Below, piece by piece: positions 20,009 to 29,357 of a stretch of 64,000 bases of DNA. Source of the stretch: Micromonospora mirobrigensis. GTDB lineage: Bacteria; Actinomycetota; Actinomycetes; Mycobacteriales; Micromonosporaceae. Below the pieces are notes generated by a model. The model saw only the letters and a program-made list of their open reading frames with translations, searched no databases and was not told the DNA's origin. The position numbers and the translations under genes were made by a program. The stretch's first letter is position 1. Every line of letters begins with the position of its first letter. The stretch covers positions 496,001-560,000 of the forward strand of contig NZ_FMCX01000001.1 in assembly GCF_900091555.1 (NCBI RefSeq), in the 5' to 3' direction.

Positions 20009-20698
20009 CTAGCCGGTGCCCGCCTTGTAGCCCACGCCCCGCACGGTGAGGATGATTTCGGGTCGCTCGGGATCCGGCTCGATCTTGGCCCGGAGCCGCT
20101 GCACGTGCACGTTGACCAGCCGGGTGTCGGCGGCGTGCCGATAGCCCCAGACCTGCTCCAGCAGCACCTCACGGGTGAACACCTGGCGCGGCTTGCGGGC
20201 GAGCGCGACCAGCAGGTCGAACTCCAGCGGGGTCAGCTTGACCTCCTCGCCGTCCCGGCTCACCGTGTGCGCCGGCACGTCGATGGTGATCTGGTTGCCG
20301 GGCGGGCCGATGGTCAGCATCTCCGGCGCCACGTCCTCGCCCCGCCGCAGCCGGGCCCGCATCCGGGCCACCAGCTCCTTGGGCTTGAACGGCTTGACCA
20401 CGTAGTCGTCGGCGCCCGACTCCAGCCCGAGCACCACGTCGACGGTGTCGCTCTTGGCGGTGAGCATCACGATCGGCACACCGGACTCGCCCCGGATGGC
20501 GCGCGCCACGTCGATGCCGCTCATGCCCGGCAGCATCAGGTCCAGCAGGACGATGTCGGGTCGACTGTCGCGGAACGCGGCCAACGCCCGTTCCCCGTCG
20601 GCGACGAACGAGGGCACGAAGCCCTCACTGCGCAGGACGATGCCGAGCATCTCGGCGAGCGCGGGGTCGTCGTCGACCACCAGTACCCGGGCTCTCAT
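20009..20698 (-). CDS. mtrA: Response regulator MtrA
   Basis: The 229-residue OmpR-family regulator has a receiver domain with VDDDPAL, the phospho-acceptor Asp in IVLLDLMLPGMSG, and the switch Lys in VVKPFKP. Its C-terminal winged helix has LTPLEFDLLVALARKPRQVF and VWGYRHAADTRLVNVHVQRL. The sequence is nearly identical in style to mycobacterial MtrA, an essential regulator of cell cycle and wall genes. It heads the mtrA-mtrB-lpqB-comF operon, and the gap to mtrB is 13 bases. Confidence 0.95.
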   Translation of the reverse strand: MRARVLVVDDDPALAEMLGIVLRSEGFVPSFVADGERALAAFRDSRPDIVLLDLMLPGMSGIDVARAIRGESGVPIVMLTAKSDTVDVVLGLESGADDYVVKPFKPKELVARMRARLRRGEDVAPEMLTIGPPGNQITIDVPAHTVSRDGEEVKLTPLEFDLLVALARKPRQVFTREVLLEQVWGYRHAADTRLVNVHVQRLRAKIEPDPERPEIILTVRGVGYKAGTG

Positions 20699-20729
20699 GG
20701 GGTTTATGATGCATCCCCGTTTCAGTTAG

Positions 20730-20748
20730 TGGGGTGACGGACACCCCA
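20730..20748 (-). terminator. Short hairpin between efeB and mtrA
   Basis: TGGGGTG (20730-20736) pairs with CACCCCA (20742-20748) around a 5-base loop. It lies in the 94-bp gap after efeB and before mtrA. It is either a modest terminator of the efe operon or part of the mtrA leader. Confidence 0.4.
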
Positions 20749-20792
20749 TGATCCCCGGTAGCGGCCCGCTTCGCCAGCGGCGTTCGGAGGAC

Positions 20793-22112
20793 TCAGCCGA
20801 AGAGGGCGCGCCCCCAGTGGTCGCCGGCGTCGGTCACCCCGGGCGGGCAGGCGAACAGGGCGCTGGAGACGTGCCGCAGGTATTCGTTCATCGCGTCGTG
20901 CCGGGACAGCTGGGTCTGGATGGGCACGAACTGCCGGCGCGGGTCCCGCTGGTACGCGATGAAGAAGAGCCCCGCGTCGAGCCGGCCCAGGCCGTCCGAG
21001 CCGTCGACGAAGTTGTAGCCGCGGCGCAGCAGCCGGGCGCCGTTGTTGAGGGTGGGGTGGGCCAGCCGCACGTGCGAGGTCTCGGCGATCACCGGCTGCC
21101 CGTCGTCGGCGCGGGCGGCGAGGTCCGGCTCGTCGAACTCGTCGCTGCGCCCCAGCGGCGCCCCGCTGCCCTTGGTCCGCCCAACGATCTGCTCCTGCTC
21201 CGCAAGCGAGCTGCGGTCCCAGGTCTCGATCTGCATCCGGATCTTGCGGGTGACGGCGTACGACCCGCCGGTCATCCAGTCCGGCCCGTCGCCGGGCTGC
21301 GCCCAGAGCTGCTCGCGGAGCAGGGCGGCGTCCTCGGCCTTGAGGTTCGCCGTGCCGTCCTTGAAGCCGAACAGGTTGCGCGGGGTCGCCTGTTCCCGGG
21401 AGGTCGACGAGGTACGCCCGAAGCCGAGCTGCGACCAGCGGACGCTCACCACACCCATCCCGATCCGGGCCAGGTTGCGGATGGCGTGCACCGCCACCTG
21501 CGGGTCGTTGGCGCAGGCCTGCACGCAGAGGTCGCCGCCGGAGATCTCCGGGCGCAGGGCGTCCCCGGCGAAGTGCGGCAGGTCGGCCAGCGCCGGCGGG
21601 CGCTGGTCGGCGATGCCGAACCGGTCCCGCCCCTGCGCGTCGCGGAACAGCGTCGGGCCGAACCCGACGGTGACGGTGAGCTGCGACGGCGGCAGGCCGA
21701 GCGCCTCACCGGTGTCGTCCGGCGGGGCCTCGGGAACCCCGCCGACCGCGCCGAACACCCCGGCGTCGCGGCCGGCGGTCATCCGGGCGGCGGCGGCCGT
21801 CCACTCCTGGAGCATGGCGACCAGCCGGCCGCGGTCCTTGGTGATCACGTCGAAGGCGACGAAGTGCAGCCGGTCCTGGGCCGGGGTGGTGATGCCGGCC
21901 TGGTGCGCGCCGTGGAAGGGCACCGCGTCGGCCGGTGCGCCGGCGTCGGCCGAGGCGTGGTCGGTCGCACCCCGGATCAGCGCGCCGGCCCCGCCGGCCA
22001 CCCCGGCGACGCCGGCCACCCCGACGCCGGCCAGGGTGATCGCCCGGCGGCGGGACAGCGTCGTACCGGGCCGGCCGGCGTCGGTGCTCGTCTTCTCGGC
22101 GTCGGTGCTCAT
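20793..22112 (-). CDS. efeB: Dye-decolorizing heme peroxidase EfeB
   Basis: The 439-residue protein begins with a Tat signal peptide (SRRRAITLAGVGVAGVAGVA), so it is exported folded with its heme. The DyP signature GxxDG appears as GFKDGT, with the distal Arg and the proximal His region downstream (ASETSHVRLAH-like). EfeB belongs to the EfeUOB system and oxidises ferrous iron or handles heme. The ATG at 22112 follows GGAGG. It lies 28 bases downstream of efeO. Confidence 0.93.
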   Translation of the reverse strand: MSTDAEKTSTDAGRPGTTLSRRRAITLAGVGVAGVAGVAGGAGALIRGATDHASADAGAPADAVPFHGAHQAGITTPAQDRLHFVAFDVITKDRGRLVAMLQEWTAAAARMTAGRDAGVFGAVGGVPEAPPDDTGEALGLPPSQLTVTVGFGPTLFRDAQGRDRFGIADQRPPALADLPHFAGDALRPEISGGDLCVQACANDPQVAVHAIRNLARIGMGVVSVRWSQLGFGRTSSTSREQATPRNLFGFKDGTANLKAEDAALLREQLWAQPGDGPDWMTGGSYAVTRKIRMQIETWDRSSLAEQEQIVGRTKGSGAPLGRSDEFDEPDLAARADDGQPVIAETSHVRLAHPTLNNGARLLRRGYNFVDGSDGLGRLDAGLFFIAYQRDPRRQFVPIQTQLSRHDAMNEYLRHVSSALFACPPGVTDAGDHWGRALFG

Positions 22113-22140
22113 CGAACCTCCAACGAAGGTGGGCCGGGGG

Positions 22141-23280
22141 TCAGCGGGCGACCGCGGCGGCGACCTTGCTCACCGGCTCGGCCAGCGCGTTGATGCTGTC
22201 GGAGAGCTCCTTGAGCTGGGTGGTGCTCAGCTCGGTGTGCAGCTTCCAGCCGTCGCCGGCGCGGTGCTGGCCGAGCGCCTTCTCGACGTTGGCGAACTCG
22301 GTGTCGAGCTGCTTCACCAGCTCGGGGGCGCGCTGCTCCAGGGCGGGACGGAGCGCGGCGACGGCCGCCTTGGAGCCCTCCAGGTTGGCGTTGAAGTCCC
22401 AGAGGTCGGTGTGGGAGTAGCGCTCCTCCTCACCGGTGATCTTGCCACTGGCCACCTCGTCGAGGAGCGCCTTGGCGCCGTTGGCGAGCTGGAGCGGGGT
22501 GAGCTTCTCGGCGTTGGCCTTCGCCACGATGGCCTTGACGTCGACCAGGAGCCGGTCGGCGATCGGGCCATCCTTGGTGATGTCGCCGGTGGTCCAGAGG
22601 TCCTTCTCGATCCGGTGGAAGCCGGTGAACTCCATGCCCTCCTCGATGACCTCCTCCCGACCGTCGATCTTCGGGTCGAGGTCGCCGAAGCTCTCCGCGA
22701 CCGGCTCGATCCGCTCCCAGTAGGTGCGGGTCACCGGGTAGAGCGCCTTGGCCTTCGCCACGTCGCCGGCCTTGACGGCGGCCACGAACTCGCCGGTCCT
22801 GGTCAGCAGCTCGGCGGTCTGGCTGGTGACGTAGCGCTGGTAGCCGGCGGTCGCCTCGGTCAGCAGGGCGTCGGCGGCCTTCGGCGCCGCCGACCCGCCG
22901 CTGACCTTGAGCGCGCCCCGGATCCCCCGGCCGCTCATCCCGGGCTTGCAGGCCGTCTCGTACGCCCCGGCGGGCAGCTCGACGCGCAGCTCCCGGGTCA
23001 GCCCGGGGGCGATGTTCTCCACCTCGCCCATCACCCGGTCACCGGCGGCGTAGACGTAGAACTCGTTGACCTTGCTGCCGCTGTTGGTCACCGAGAAGGT
23101 GGCCTGGCCGGCGGTCAGGTCGGTCGTCGCCACCTCGCAGGTGGTGTCGGTGGCCTTCACGGTCACCGAGTTGCCCCCGCCCGCGGCGGAGGAGGAGTCG
23201 TCGTCCGAGCCGCAGGCGGTCACGCCGGTGACGGCCAGCACGCCGGTGGCGGCGAGCACCAGGAAGCGGGTGGTACGCAT
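22141..23280 (-). CDS. efeO: Iron-uptake lipoprotein EfeO
   Basis: The 379-residue protein has a lipoprotein signal with the cleavage Cys at 23 (VTAC). A cupredoxin-like N-terminal domain (about 35-135) and an M75 peptidase-like domain (about 145-375) with the HxxE-type iron-binding region (EGMEFTGFHRIEKDLW) follow. It delivers iron to the EfeU permease at the outside of the membrane. GAGGAG precedes the ATG. It is the middle gene of efeUOB. Confidence 0.93.
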   Translation of the reverse strand: MRTTRFLVLAATGVLAVTGVTACGSDDDSSSAAGGGNSVTVKATDTTCEVATTDLTAGQATFSVTNSGSKVNEFYVYAAGDRVMGEVENIAPGLTRELRVELPAGAYETACKPGMSGRGIRGALKVSGGSAAPKAADALLTEATAGYQRYVTSQTAELLTRTGEFVAAVKAGDVAKAKALYPVTRTYWERIEPVAESFGDLDPKIDGREEVIEEGMEFTGFHRIEKDLWTTGDITKDGPIADRLLVDVKAIVAKANAEKLTPLQLANGAKALLDEVASGKITGEEERYSHTDLWDFNANLEGSKAAVAALRPALEQRAPELVKQLDTEFANVEKALGQHRAGDGWKLHTELSTTQLKELSDSINALAEPVSKVAAAVAR

Positions 23281-23308
23281 GGTTCTCGGTCTCCTCGCGG
23301 AAGGCGGG

Positions 23309-24241
23309 TCAGGCGCGCTGGGGCGCGGAGGTGTCGGAGGCGCCGGGCGCGGTCGGCGCGGCGGGCTCGGCCTGCGCGGCGGTCGCGGCGGGCTCGGTCG
23401 ACGCGGCCGGCTTCGCGGGGGCGGCGGGCCTGCCGGCCGGCTTGCGCAGGAAGAGGATCAGCACCGGCACCGCGTACGCGACCCAGGCGATCATCTCCAG
23501 CACCGTCGGGGTGGCGGTGATGTTGAACATCCCGCCGAGCAGGGCTGCGTACCAGGTGCTGGGGTCGAGCACGGCGGAGATGTCGAACGCCTGGTTGTTG
23601 AGGCCGGGCAGCACGCCGGCCTCCTGGAAGTCGTGCACGCCGTACTTGAGGATGCCGGCGGCGACCAGGATCAGCAGGGCGCCGGTCCAGGTGAAGAACT
23701 TCGACAGGTTGATCTTCAGCGCGCTGCGGTAGAGCAGGAAGCCGAGCACGACGGCCGTGGCGATGCCACCGATCAGCGCGAGCAGCGGGCCGCGGCCGGC
23801 GCCGCCGGCCGCGCTCTGCGCGGCGGAGTAGAAGATCAGCGCGGTCTCCAGGCCCTCCCGGATCACGGCCAGGAAGGCCATCCCGGCGACGGCGAGGGCG
23901 CCGACGGCGAGCGCGTCGGTGAGCCTGCCGCGCAGCTCGCCGGAGATCGTCCGGGCCGCCTTGCGCATCCAGAAGATCATCCAGGTGACGAAGACCACGG
24001 CCGCCACGGAGGTGACCGCCTCGAACAGCTCGCGGTCCTCGGAGCGGGCCAGCAGCGAGGTCGAGGTGTACTCGATCAGCCAGCCGAAGAGCACCGACAG
24101 CGCCACGGCCAGGGCCACGCCGGCCCAGACGTGCGGCAGCCGGTCGCGCCGTTGCGACTTCACCAGGAAGGCGACGAGAATGCTGACCACCAGGGTGGCT
24201 TCCAGCCCTTCCCGCAGGCCGATCAGGTACGTGGCGAACAT
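23309..24241 (-). CDS. efeU: Ferrous/ferric iron permease EfeU (FTR1 family)
   Basis: The 310-residue FTR1-like permease has seven predicted membrane helices and two REGLE iron-binding motifs (LREGLEATL near residue 10, IREGLETALIF near residue 125). A Pro/Ala-rich cytoplasmic tail ends it. It is the first gene of the efeUOB operon. Two overlapping sequences resembling IdeR/DmdR iron boxes lie 18-51 bases upstream of the ATG, so iron-dependent repression is likely. Confidence 0.93.
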   Translation of the reverse strand: MFATYLIGLREGLEATLVVSILVAFLVKSQRRDRLPHVWAGVALAVALSVLFGWLIEYTSTSLLARSEDRELFEAVTSVAAVVFVTWMIFWMRKAARTISGELRGRLTDALAVGALAVAGMAFLAVIREGLETALIFYSAAQSAAGGAGRGPLLALIGGIATAVVLGFLLYRSALKINLSKFFTWTGALLILVAAGILKYGVHDFQEAGVLPGLNNQAFDISAVLDPSTWYAALLGGMFNITATPTVLEMIAWVAYAVPVLILFLRKPAGRPAAPAKPAASTEPAATAAQAEPAAPTAPGASDTSAPQRA

Positions 24242-24258
24242 CGGTACTCCGTGATCAC

Positions 24259-24292
24259 TTAGGCACGCCTCAGTTAACTTAGGGCAGCCATA
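24259..24292 (-). promoter_or_regulatory. Two overlapping IdeR/DmdR-like iron boxes before efeU
   Basis: On the minus strand TTAACTGAGGCGTGCCTAA (24259-24277) matches the consensus TTAGGTTAGGCTAACCTAA at 13 of 19 positions. On the plus strand a second, overlapping site (24274-24292, TTAACTTAGGGCAGCCATA) matches at 12 of 19. IdeR binds its boxes as two dimers, so paired sites next to an iron-uptake operon are convincing by context. Confidence 0.65.
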
Positions 24293-24436
24293 CCTTCCTC
24301 CCGATCCCCCCGTGACGTCAAGTCGTTCATGGTCACATCACCCGGCTCCGTGACGTGGTCGACCGGCTCGCCGAGGCCCCCGGGCCGGGCCCGGCTGTGG
24401 CAGGATCCGGCCAACCCCTCGCAGGACAGGACGACC

Positions 24437-24883
24437 GTGGCCGACGAGCTCTTCCGACCCACCATCTCGCCCACCGCCCGCCCGGCCGGGCGCCGGCCGT
24501 GGCGCCCCTCCTCGCTGGTCTATCCGGCCCTGCTCGGCGGTGCCGCCCCGGTGACCGCGCTCGCCCTGGTCAACGCCCACCGGCTGGGCCTGCCGGGGCG
24601 GGCCCGGGCCGCGGTGCTCGGCGCCGGACTGGCCGCGCTGGCCGCCCGGGTGCTGGTCACCGCCCTGCTGCTCGACGACGGCACCCGCGGCCCCGGCCGG
24701 CTGATCGGCGCGCTGGCCGGCGGGCTGGCCTGGCTGGCGGTCTCGGCCACCCAGAAGGGCGCCTTCCGCGGGTACGAGATGCGCGGCGGCGAGGCCGGCT
24801 CACTCTGGGGGCCGGGTGTGCTGGCCGTACTGGTGCTCGGCTTCGCCGAGGCCCTGCTGGTGCTCACCGTGGCGGGGGCATGA
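24437..24883 (+). CDS. Small multi-pass membrane protein of unknown function
   Basis: The 148-residue protein has a polar N-terminus of about 25 residues, then four hydrophobic segments (PALLGGAAPVTALALVNA, AAVLGAGLAALAARVLVTAL, LIGALAGGLAWLAVSA and VLAVLVLGFAEALLVLTVAG). A short basic/aromatic loop (QKGAFRGYEMRGGEAG) separates the last two. I recognise no family. The GTG at 24437 is preceded by AGGACAGG. Its stop overlaps the ATG of a 36-codon ORF, and it heads a run of four coupled ORFs. Confidence 0.65.
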   Translation: MADELFRPTISPTARPAGRRPWRPSSLVYPALLGGAAPVTALALVNAHRLGLPGRARAAVLGAGLAALAARVLVTALLLDDGTRGPGRLIGALAGGLAWLAVSATQKGAFRGYEMRGGEAGSLWGPGVLAVLVLGFAEALLVLTVAGA

Positions 24884-24990
24884 CGCCCGCCGGGCCGGGT
24901 CGCATCACCGACCGGACCGTCGGAGCCGACCAGGCTGCCGGAGCCGACCAGGCTGCCGGAGCCGACCGGGCCGTCGGGGTCGGCCGGTGA
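24880..24990 (+). CDS. 36-residue ORF with internal repeats, coupled at both ends
   Basis: The ORF starts at an ATG overlapping the previous stop (ATGA) and ends at a TGA overlapping the next start (GTGA). It encodes MTPAGPGRITDRT followed by a GADQAAGADQAAGADRA repeat. It may be a true micro-protein. It may instead be only a translational bridge that carries ribosomes between its neighbours, its length kept in frame by the 18-bp repeats. No homologue is known to me. Confidence 0.4.
   Translation: MTPAGPGRITDRTVGADQAAGADQAAGADRAVGVGR
24922..24975 (+). repeat. 18-bp tandem repeat, three copies
   Basis: GGAGCCGACCAGGCTGCC occurs at 24922-24939 and 24940-24957 exactly, and at 24958-24975 with a few changes. 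The period is a multiple of three, so copy-number change keeps the small ORF in frame. Confidence 0.8.
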
Positions 24991-25859
24991 CCGCCCCCGA
25001 CCGGCAACTGGACCGGGTGGCGGCCCTGCTCGACCTCAACCGCGCCGAGGAGGCCATGACCGAACTGAGTCGGCTCGCCGGCCCGGAGGCCACCCAGCGG
25101 CGGGCCTTCCAGCTGCGGGCCGCCGCGCTGACCGACCTGCAACGGTGGTCCGCCGTCGCCGACACGGCCCGGCAGGGCCTCGGGGAAACCGGCCCGGACG
25201 CCGAACTGCTCGGCCGGCTGGGTCTGGCGCTGCGCCACCAGGGCGACCACGCCGGCGCCGAGCGGGCCCTGCTCGACGGCCTGGCCCGGGAACCGCAGCA
25301 GGTCTGGCTGCTCTGCCAGTACGCCGACCTGTGCACGATGGTCGGCCAGACCGGCAAGGCGGCGCAGCTGGTCGACCGGGCCGCCGCACTGGCGCCCGAG
25401 CACCCGCTGGTGTGGGTCTCCCGGTTCCAGCTCGCGTACGCCGCCGGTGACGACCGCACCGCGCAGCGGATCGCCCGGGACTACCTCGGCCGCTGGCCCG
25501 ACCACCCGGCCGCGCTCTTCCTGCACGGTGCGATCGCCGGCGAACGGGGACAGGTGGGCCTGGCGCAGCAGTCCTTCGGCCAGGCGGTGGCGCAGGATCC
25601 GACCGACGCGGACTATGCCGACGCCGCCTGGCAGTCCCGCGTGTACGCCCACCCGCTGCTGCTGCCGCTGCGTCCGCTCTACCGGCTCGGCGTGTTGCGT
25701 ACCTGGCTGATCGCGGTGGGCACGATCGTGGCGCTGAACGTGGCCGGCCTGGAGCCGGTCGCCGCCCTGGTCGGCCTGCTCTGGCTGGGGTACTGCGTCT
25801 GGTCCTGGGTCGCTCCGACCCTGGTCCGGCGACTGGTCCTCGGCAGGTGGCGGTCGTGA
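24987..25859 (+). CDS. TPR-repeat protein with C-terminal membrane segment
   Basis: The 290-residue protein is mostly helical tetratricopeptide-like repeats (about 1-215), for example RLGLALRHQGDHAGAERALLDG and LAYAAGDDRTAQRIARDYLG. One or two hydrophobic segments (about 237-275) anchor it in the membrane. It probably acts as a cytoplasmic scaffold; the partner is unknown. The GTG at 24987 overlaps the preceding small ORF, and its stop overlaps the next start (GTGA). Confidence 0.75.
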   Translation: MTAPDRQLDRVAALLDLNRAEEAMTELSRLAGPEATQRRAFQLRAAALTDLQRWSAVADTARQGLGETGPDAELLGRLGLALRHQGDHAGAERALLDGLAREPQQVWLLCQYADLCTMVGQTGKAAQLVDRAAALAPEHPLVWVSRFQLAYAAGDDRTAQRIARDYLGRWPDHPAALFLHGAIAGERGQVGLAQQSFGQAVAQDPTDADYADAAWQSRVYAHPLLLPLRPLYRLGVLRTWLIAVGTIVALNVAGLEPVAALVGLLWLGYCVWSWVAPTLVRRLVLGRWRS

Positions 25860-26002
25860 GGGGCTTCGGGCCGTGGTTGGCCGTGCTGGTCGTGGTGCTG
25901 CTGCTCAGCGCGCTACGGCTGCGCGCCCTGGCGACCCTCGTCTCGCTGGGCTGGCTGGCCTGGTGCGTCTGGACCTGGATCCGCCCCGCCCGGCGCCCCT
26001 GA
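25856..26002 (+). CDS. 48-residue membrane protein
   Basis: This small ORF starts at a GTG overlapping the TPR-gene stop. It encodes two hydrophobic stretches, WLAVLVVVLLLSALRL and ALATLVSLGWLAWCVWTWI, followed by RPARRP. Composition and coupling favour a real small inner-membrane protein at the end of this operon. Confidence 0.55.
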   Translation: MRGFGPWLAVLVVVLLLSALRLRALATLVSLGWLAWCVWTWIRPARRP

Positions 26003-26127
26003 CCGGCCGCTGTTCCCGCCCGGTCGGCCCCGTCCGCCCATCCGCCGCGGCCACCCACGGCGTCGCGCCGATCCTCCGCGGCCACCGAAGGTGACCGACC
26101 GCCACCACGCCACCACCCCCGCCCCAC

Positions 26128-26252
26128 CCTTTGCTCTGCTGCGGCGCACGCAACAGTCACGCAGAATCACTGACAGCCGACAGGTCGGATCCGCCGGACC
26201 GGATGGAAGACCAGCTCACAGCGGTGTTGCGCCGGGTGCAGCAGAGCAAAGG
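26128..26252. repeat. 125-bp element with 15-bp terminal inverted repeats
   Basis: CCTTTGCTCTGCTGC (26128-26142) and its exact complement (26238-26252) bound a stretch of about 95 bases with further partial symmetry (CGCAAC near the left end, GTTGCG near the right). There is no transposase and no obvious target duplication. It could be a MITE-like dispersed unit, or the folded 3' end of a transcript. Confidence 0.55.
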
Positions 26253-26356
26253 CGCCAGAAGATATGTTGGCTCCCGCGTCCCGCGGTCACACTGCGCCAC
26301 CACGCCGGGCAGTAACTGCGGGTGAACGGATGCGGCGCGCGGACGGCGTACACGAA

Positions 26357-26393
26357 AGGACCGGGCCGGCCGCGCGGCGGCCGACCCGGTCCT
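26357..26393 (-). terminator. Terminator downstream of ahcY
   Basis: AGGACCGGGCCGGCCGC (26357-26373) pairs with 26377-26393 with one mismatch and a 3-base loop. It starts 10 bases past the ahcY stop. Confidence 0.8.
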
Positions 26394-26402
26394 CGGTGTG
26401 GA

Positions 26403-27902
<1,500 letters not shown>

Positions 27903-27980
27903 GGAAGCTCCTGTCGAACGATTAGCTGTGCGCGACCCTCTACCTTACGCGCGAGTCGATCCGGCTGCGGGGCGGACAGC

Positions 27981-28035
27981 GCACGGGGCGGTCGGCGTGG
28001 ACGTTTTTCCCGTCCACAGGCCGGCCGCCCCGTGC
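27981..28035 (-). promoter_or_regulatory. Large hairpin in the ahcY leader
   Basis: A 15-bp arm (27981-27995 with 28021-28035, one G-U type pair) is extended by a 7-bp inner stem (27997-28003 with 28011-28017). The loop reads GGGAAAA on the minus strand. It lies 79 bases before the ahcY start and 157 bases after manA. It may terminate manA or regulate ahcY. It does not match what I remember of the SAH riboswitch. Confidence 0.5.
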
Positions 28036-28101
28036 ATCCCCCCGGTTTGGTTCCCCCGCGCGCGTGCCCCGACGATCGTCGCGACAACGCTGCGTACCCA
28101 T

Positions 28102-28130
28102 AGAGTCACACTCCGCATTGGCTGCGTCAA
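28102..28130 (-). promoter_or_regulatory. Possible ahcY promoter
   Basis: On the minus strand TTGACG (28125-28130) is followed after 17 bases by GACTCT (28102-28107), which keeps the key A2 and T6 of a -10 element. Transcription would start near 28095 and include the leader hairpin. Confidence 0.4.
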
Positions 28131-28191
28131 GCGTTTCCGGAATTTCCGACTTGCGCGATTCGGCGGAGCACCGTCCGGACCGCGGACCGGT

Positions 28192-29355
28192 TCAGCGCAG
28201 GCCGCAACTGGCGACGTACGCCTCGCCCTCACCGCCGACGACCAGGGCCCCACCGGCCGCCGTGCCGACCGCCGCCCGACCCGGGTCCAGCGCCACCGCG
28301 CCGACGCCGTCGTCCACCGACAGCTTCCCGGACCGGCAGAGCACCACCCGCGGCCCCGGCAGGGCGAGCCGCACCTCCGGCCCGGAGGCCTCCACCGTCA
28401 CCCGGTGCAGCGCGAAGTCCTCCACCGGAACCGGCCAGGTGACCACCCCCGACGACACCGGCTGCGGTCGTACCACCGGATCGTCGAGCACCTCGAAGCG
28501 GAGCACCCGCAGCAGCTCGTCCACGTCGACCCGCTTGGGGGTGAGCCCGCCGCGCAGCACGTTGTCGCTGGCCGCCATGATCTCCACGCCGGTGCCGCCC
28601 AGGTAGGCGTGCAGGTTGCCCGCCGGCATCCAGATCGCCTCACCGGGGGCCAGCCGGACGTGGTTGAGCAGCAACGCCACCAGCACCCCAGGGTCCGCCG
28701 GGTAGGCCGCCGCCAGCCACCGCGCCAGCTGCGCGTCCGGCCCGGCGACCTCCGCGGCCAGCACCGCCTCGACCAGCCCGGCCCGCTGCGCGGCCGGCCA
28801 GGTCAGCAGCGTCCGCACGGCCTCCCGCAACCCCGCCGTACCGTCCCGCAACGCGGCCACCACCGGCGCCAACGCGGGTACGCCGAACCCGGCCAGCGCC
28901 TCCGCCGAGACGGCCGGGTCACGGAACCCGCAGAGCGCCTCCATCGGCGAGAGCGCGACCAGCAGCTCCGGCTTGTGGTACGGGTCGACGTAGTTGCGTT
29001 CGCCGGCCGGCCGGCCCGCGTCCGCGTCGTATCCGGCCCGGGCCTGCTCCGGGTCCGGGTGGGCCTGGAGGCTCAGCGGGGCGTCCGCGGCGAGCACCTT
29101 CAGCAGGAACGGCAGCCGGGCGCCGAACCTGCCGACGATCCGCTCGCCGAGCCAGCGGTCCGGCTCGGCGACCAGCAGGTCGACCAGGCTCACCCGGTCG
29201 CCGTCCCGGTCCACCGTGGCCGGTGCGCCCGGGTGGGCGCCCAGCCACAGCTCGGCCTCCGGGCCGTCGCTGGGCACCGGGCGCCCCTGCAACTCGGCGA
29301 TCGCCGAGCGGGAACCCCAGGCGTAGTCCCGGATCGGCCCGTACAGCAGCTCCAC
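28192..29355 (-). CDS. manA: Mannose-6-phosphate isomerase, class I
   Basis: This zinc enzyme interconverts fructose-6-phosphate and mannose-6-phosphate, feeding GDP-mannose synthesis. The 387-residue protein opens YGPIRDYAWGSRSAIAEL. It has the metal-binding QAHPD and HKPELLVALS motifs and the GEAIWMPAGNLHAYL region near the active site. The start is a GTG at 29355, two bases after the stop of the transporter gene upstream. It belongs to the mannose block with manB and the SIS protein. Confidence 0.93.
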   Translation of the reverse strand: MELLYGPIRDYAWGSRSAIAELQGRPVPSDGPEAELWLGAHPGAPATVDRDGDRVSLVDLLVAEPDRWLGERIVGRFGARLPFLLKVLAADAPLSLQAHPDPEQARAGYDADAGRPAGERNYVDPYHKPELLVALSPMEALCGFRDPAVSAEALAGFGVPALAPVVAALRDGTAGLREAVRTLLTWPAAQRAGLVEAVLAAEVAGPDAQLARWLAAAYPADPGVLVALLLNHVRLAPGEAIWMPAGNLHAYLGGTGVEIMAASDNVLRGGLTPKRVDVDELLRVLRFEVLDDPVVRPQPVSSGVVTWPVPVEDFALHRVTVEASGPEVRLALPGPRVVLCRSGKLSVDDGVGAVALDPGRAAVGTAAGGALVVGGEGEAYVASCGLR

Positions 29356-29357
29356 GG

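Larger units (their letters stand above)
26003..26402. other. 400-bp gap between convergent operons
   Basis: It contains a 125-bp element bounded by 15-bp inverted repeats (26128-26252) and the ahcY terminator (26357-26393), both listed separately. The rest is lower in GC than neighbouring genes, and I see no convincing ORF or known RNA there. Confidence 0.6.

Noticed and set aside
24922..24975. CRISPR-like array
   Set aside because: Units are contiguous without spacers; it is a coding tandem repeat. No CRISPR array was seen anywhere in the window.
27903..28191. SAH riboswitch before ahcY
   Set aside because: The hairpin there lacks the conserved bases I associate with that class. Kept as an unclassified leader structure.
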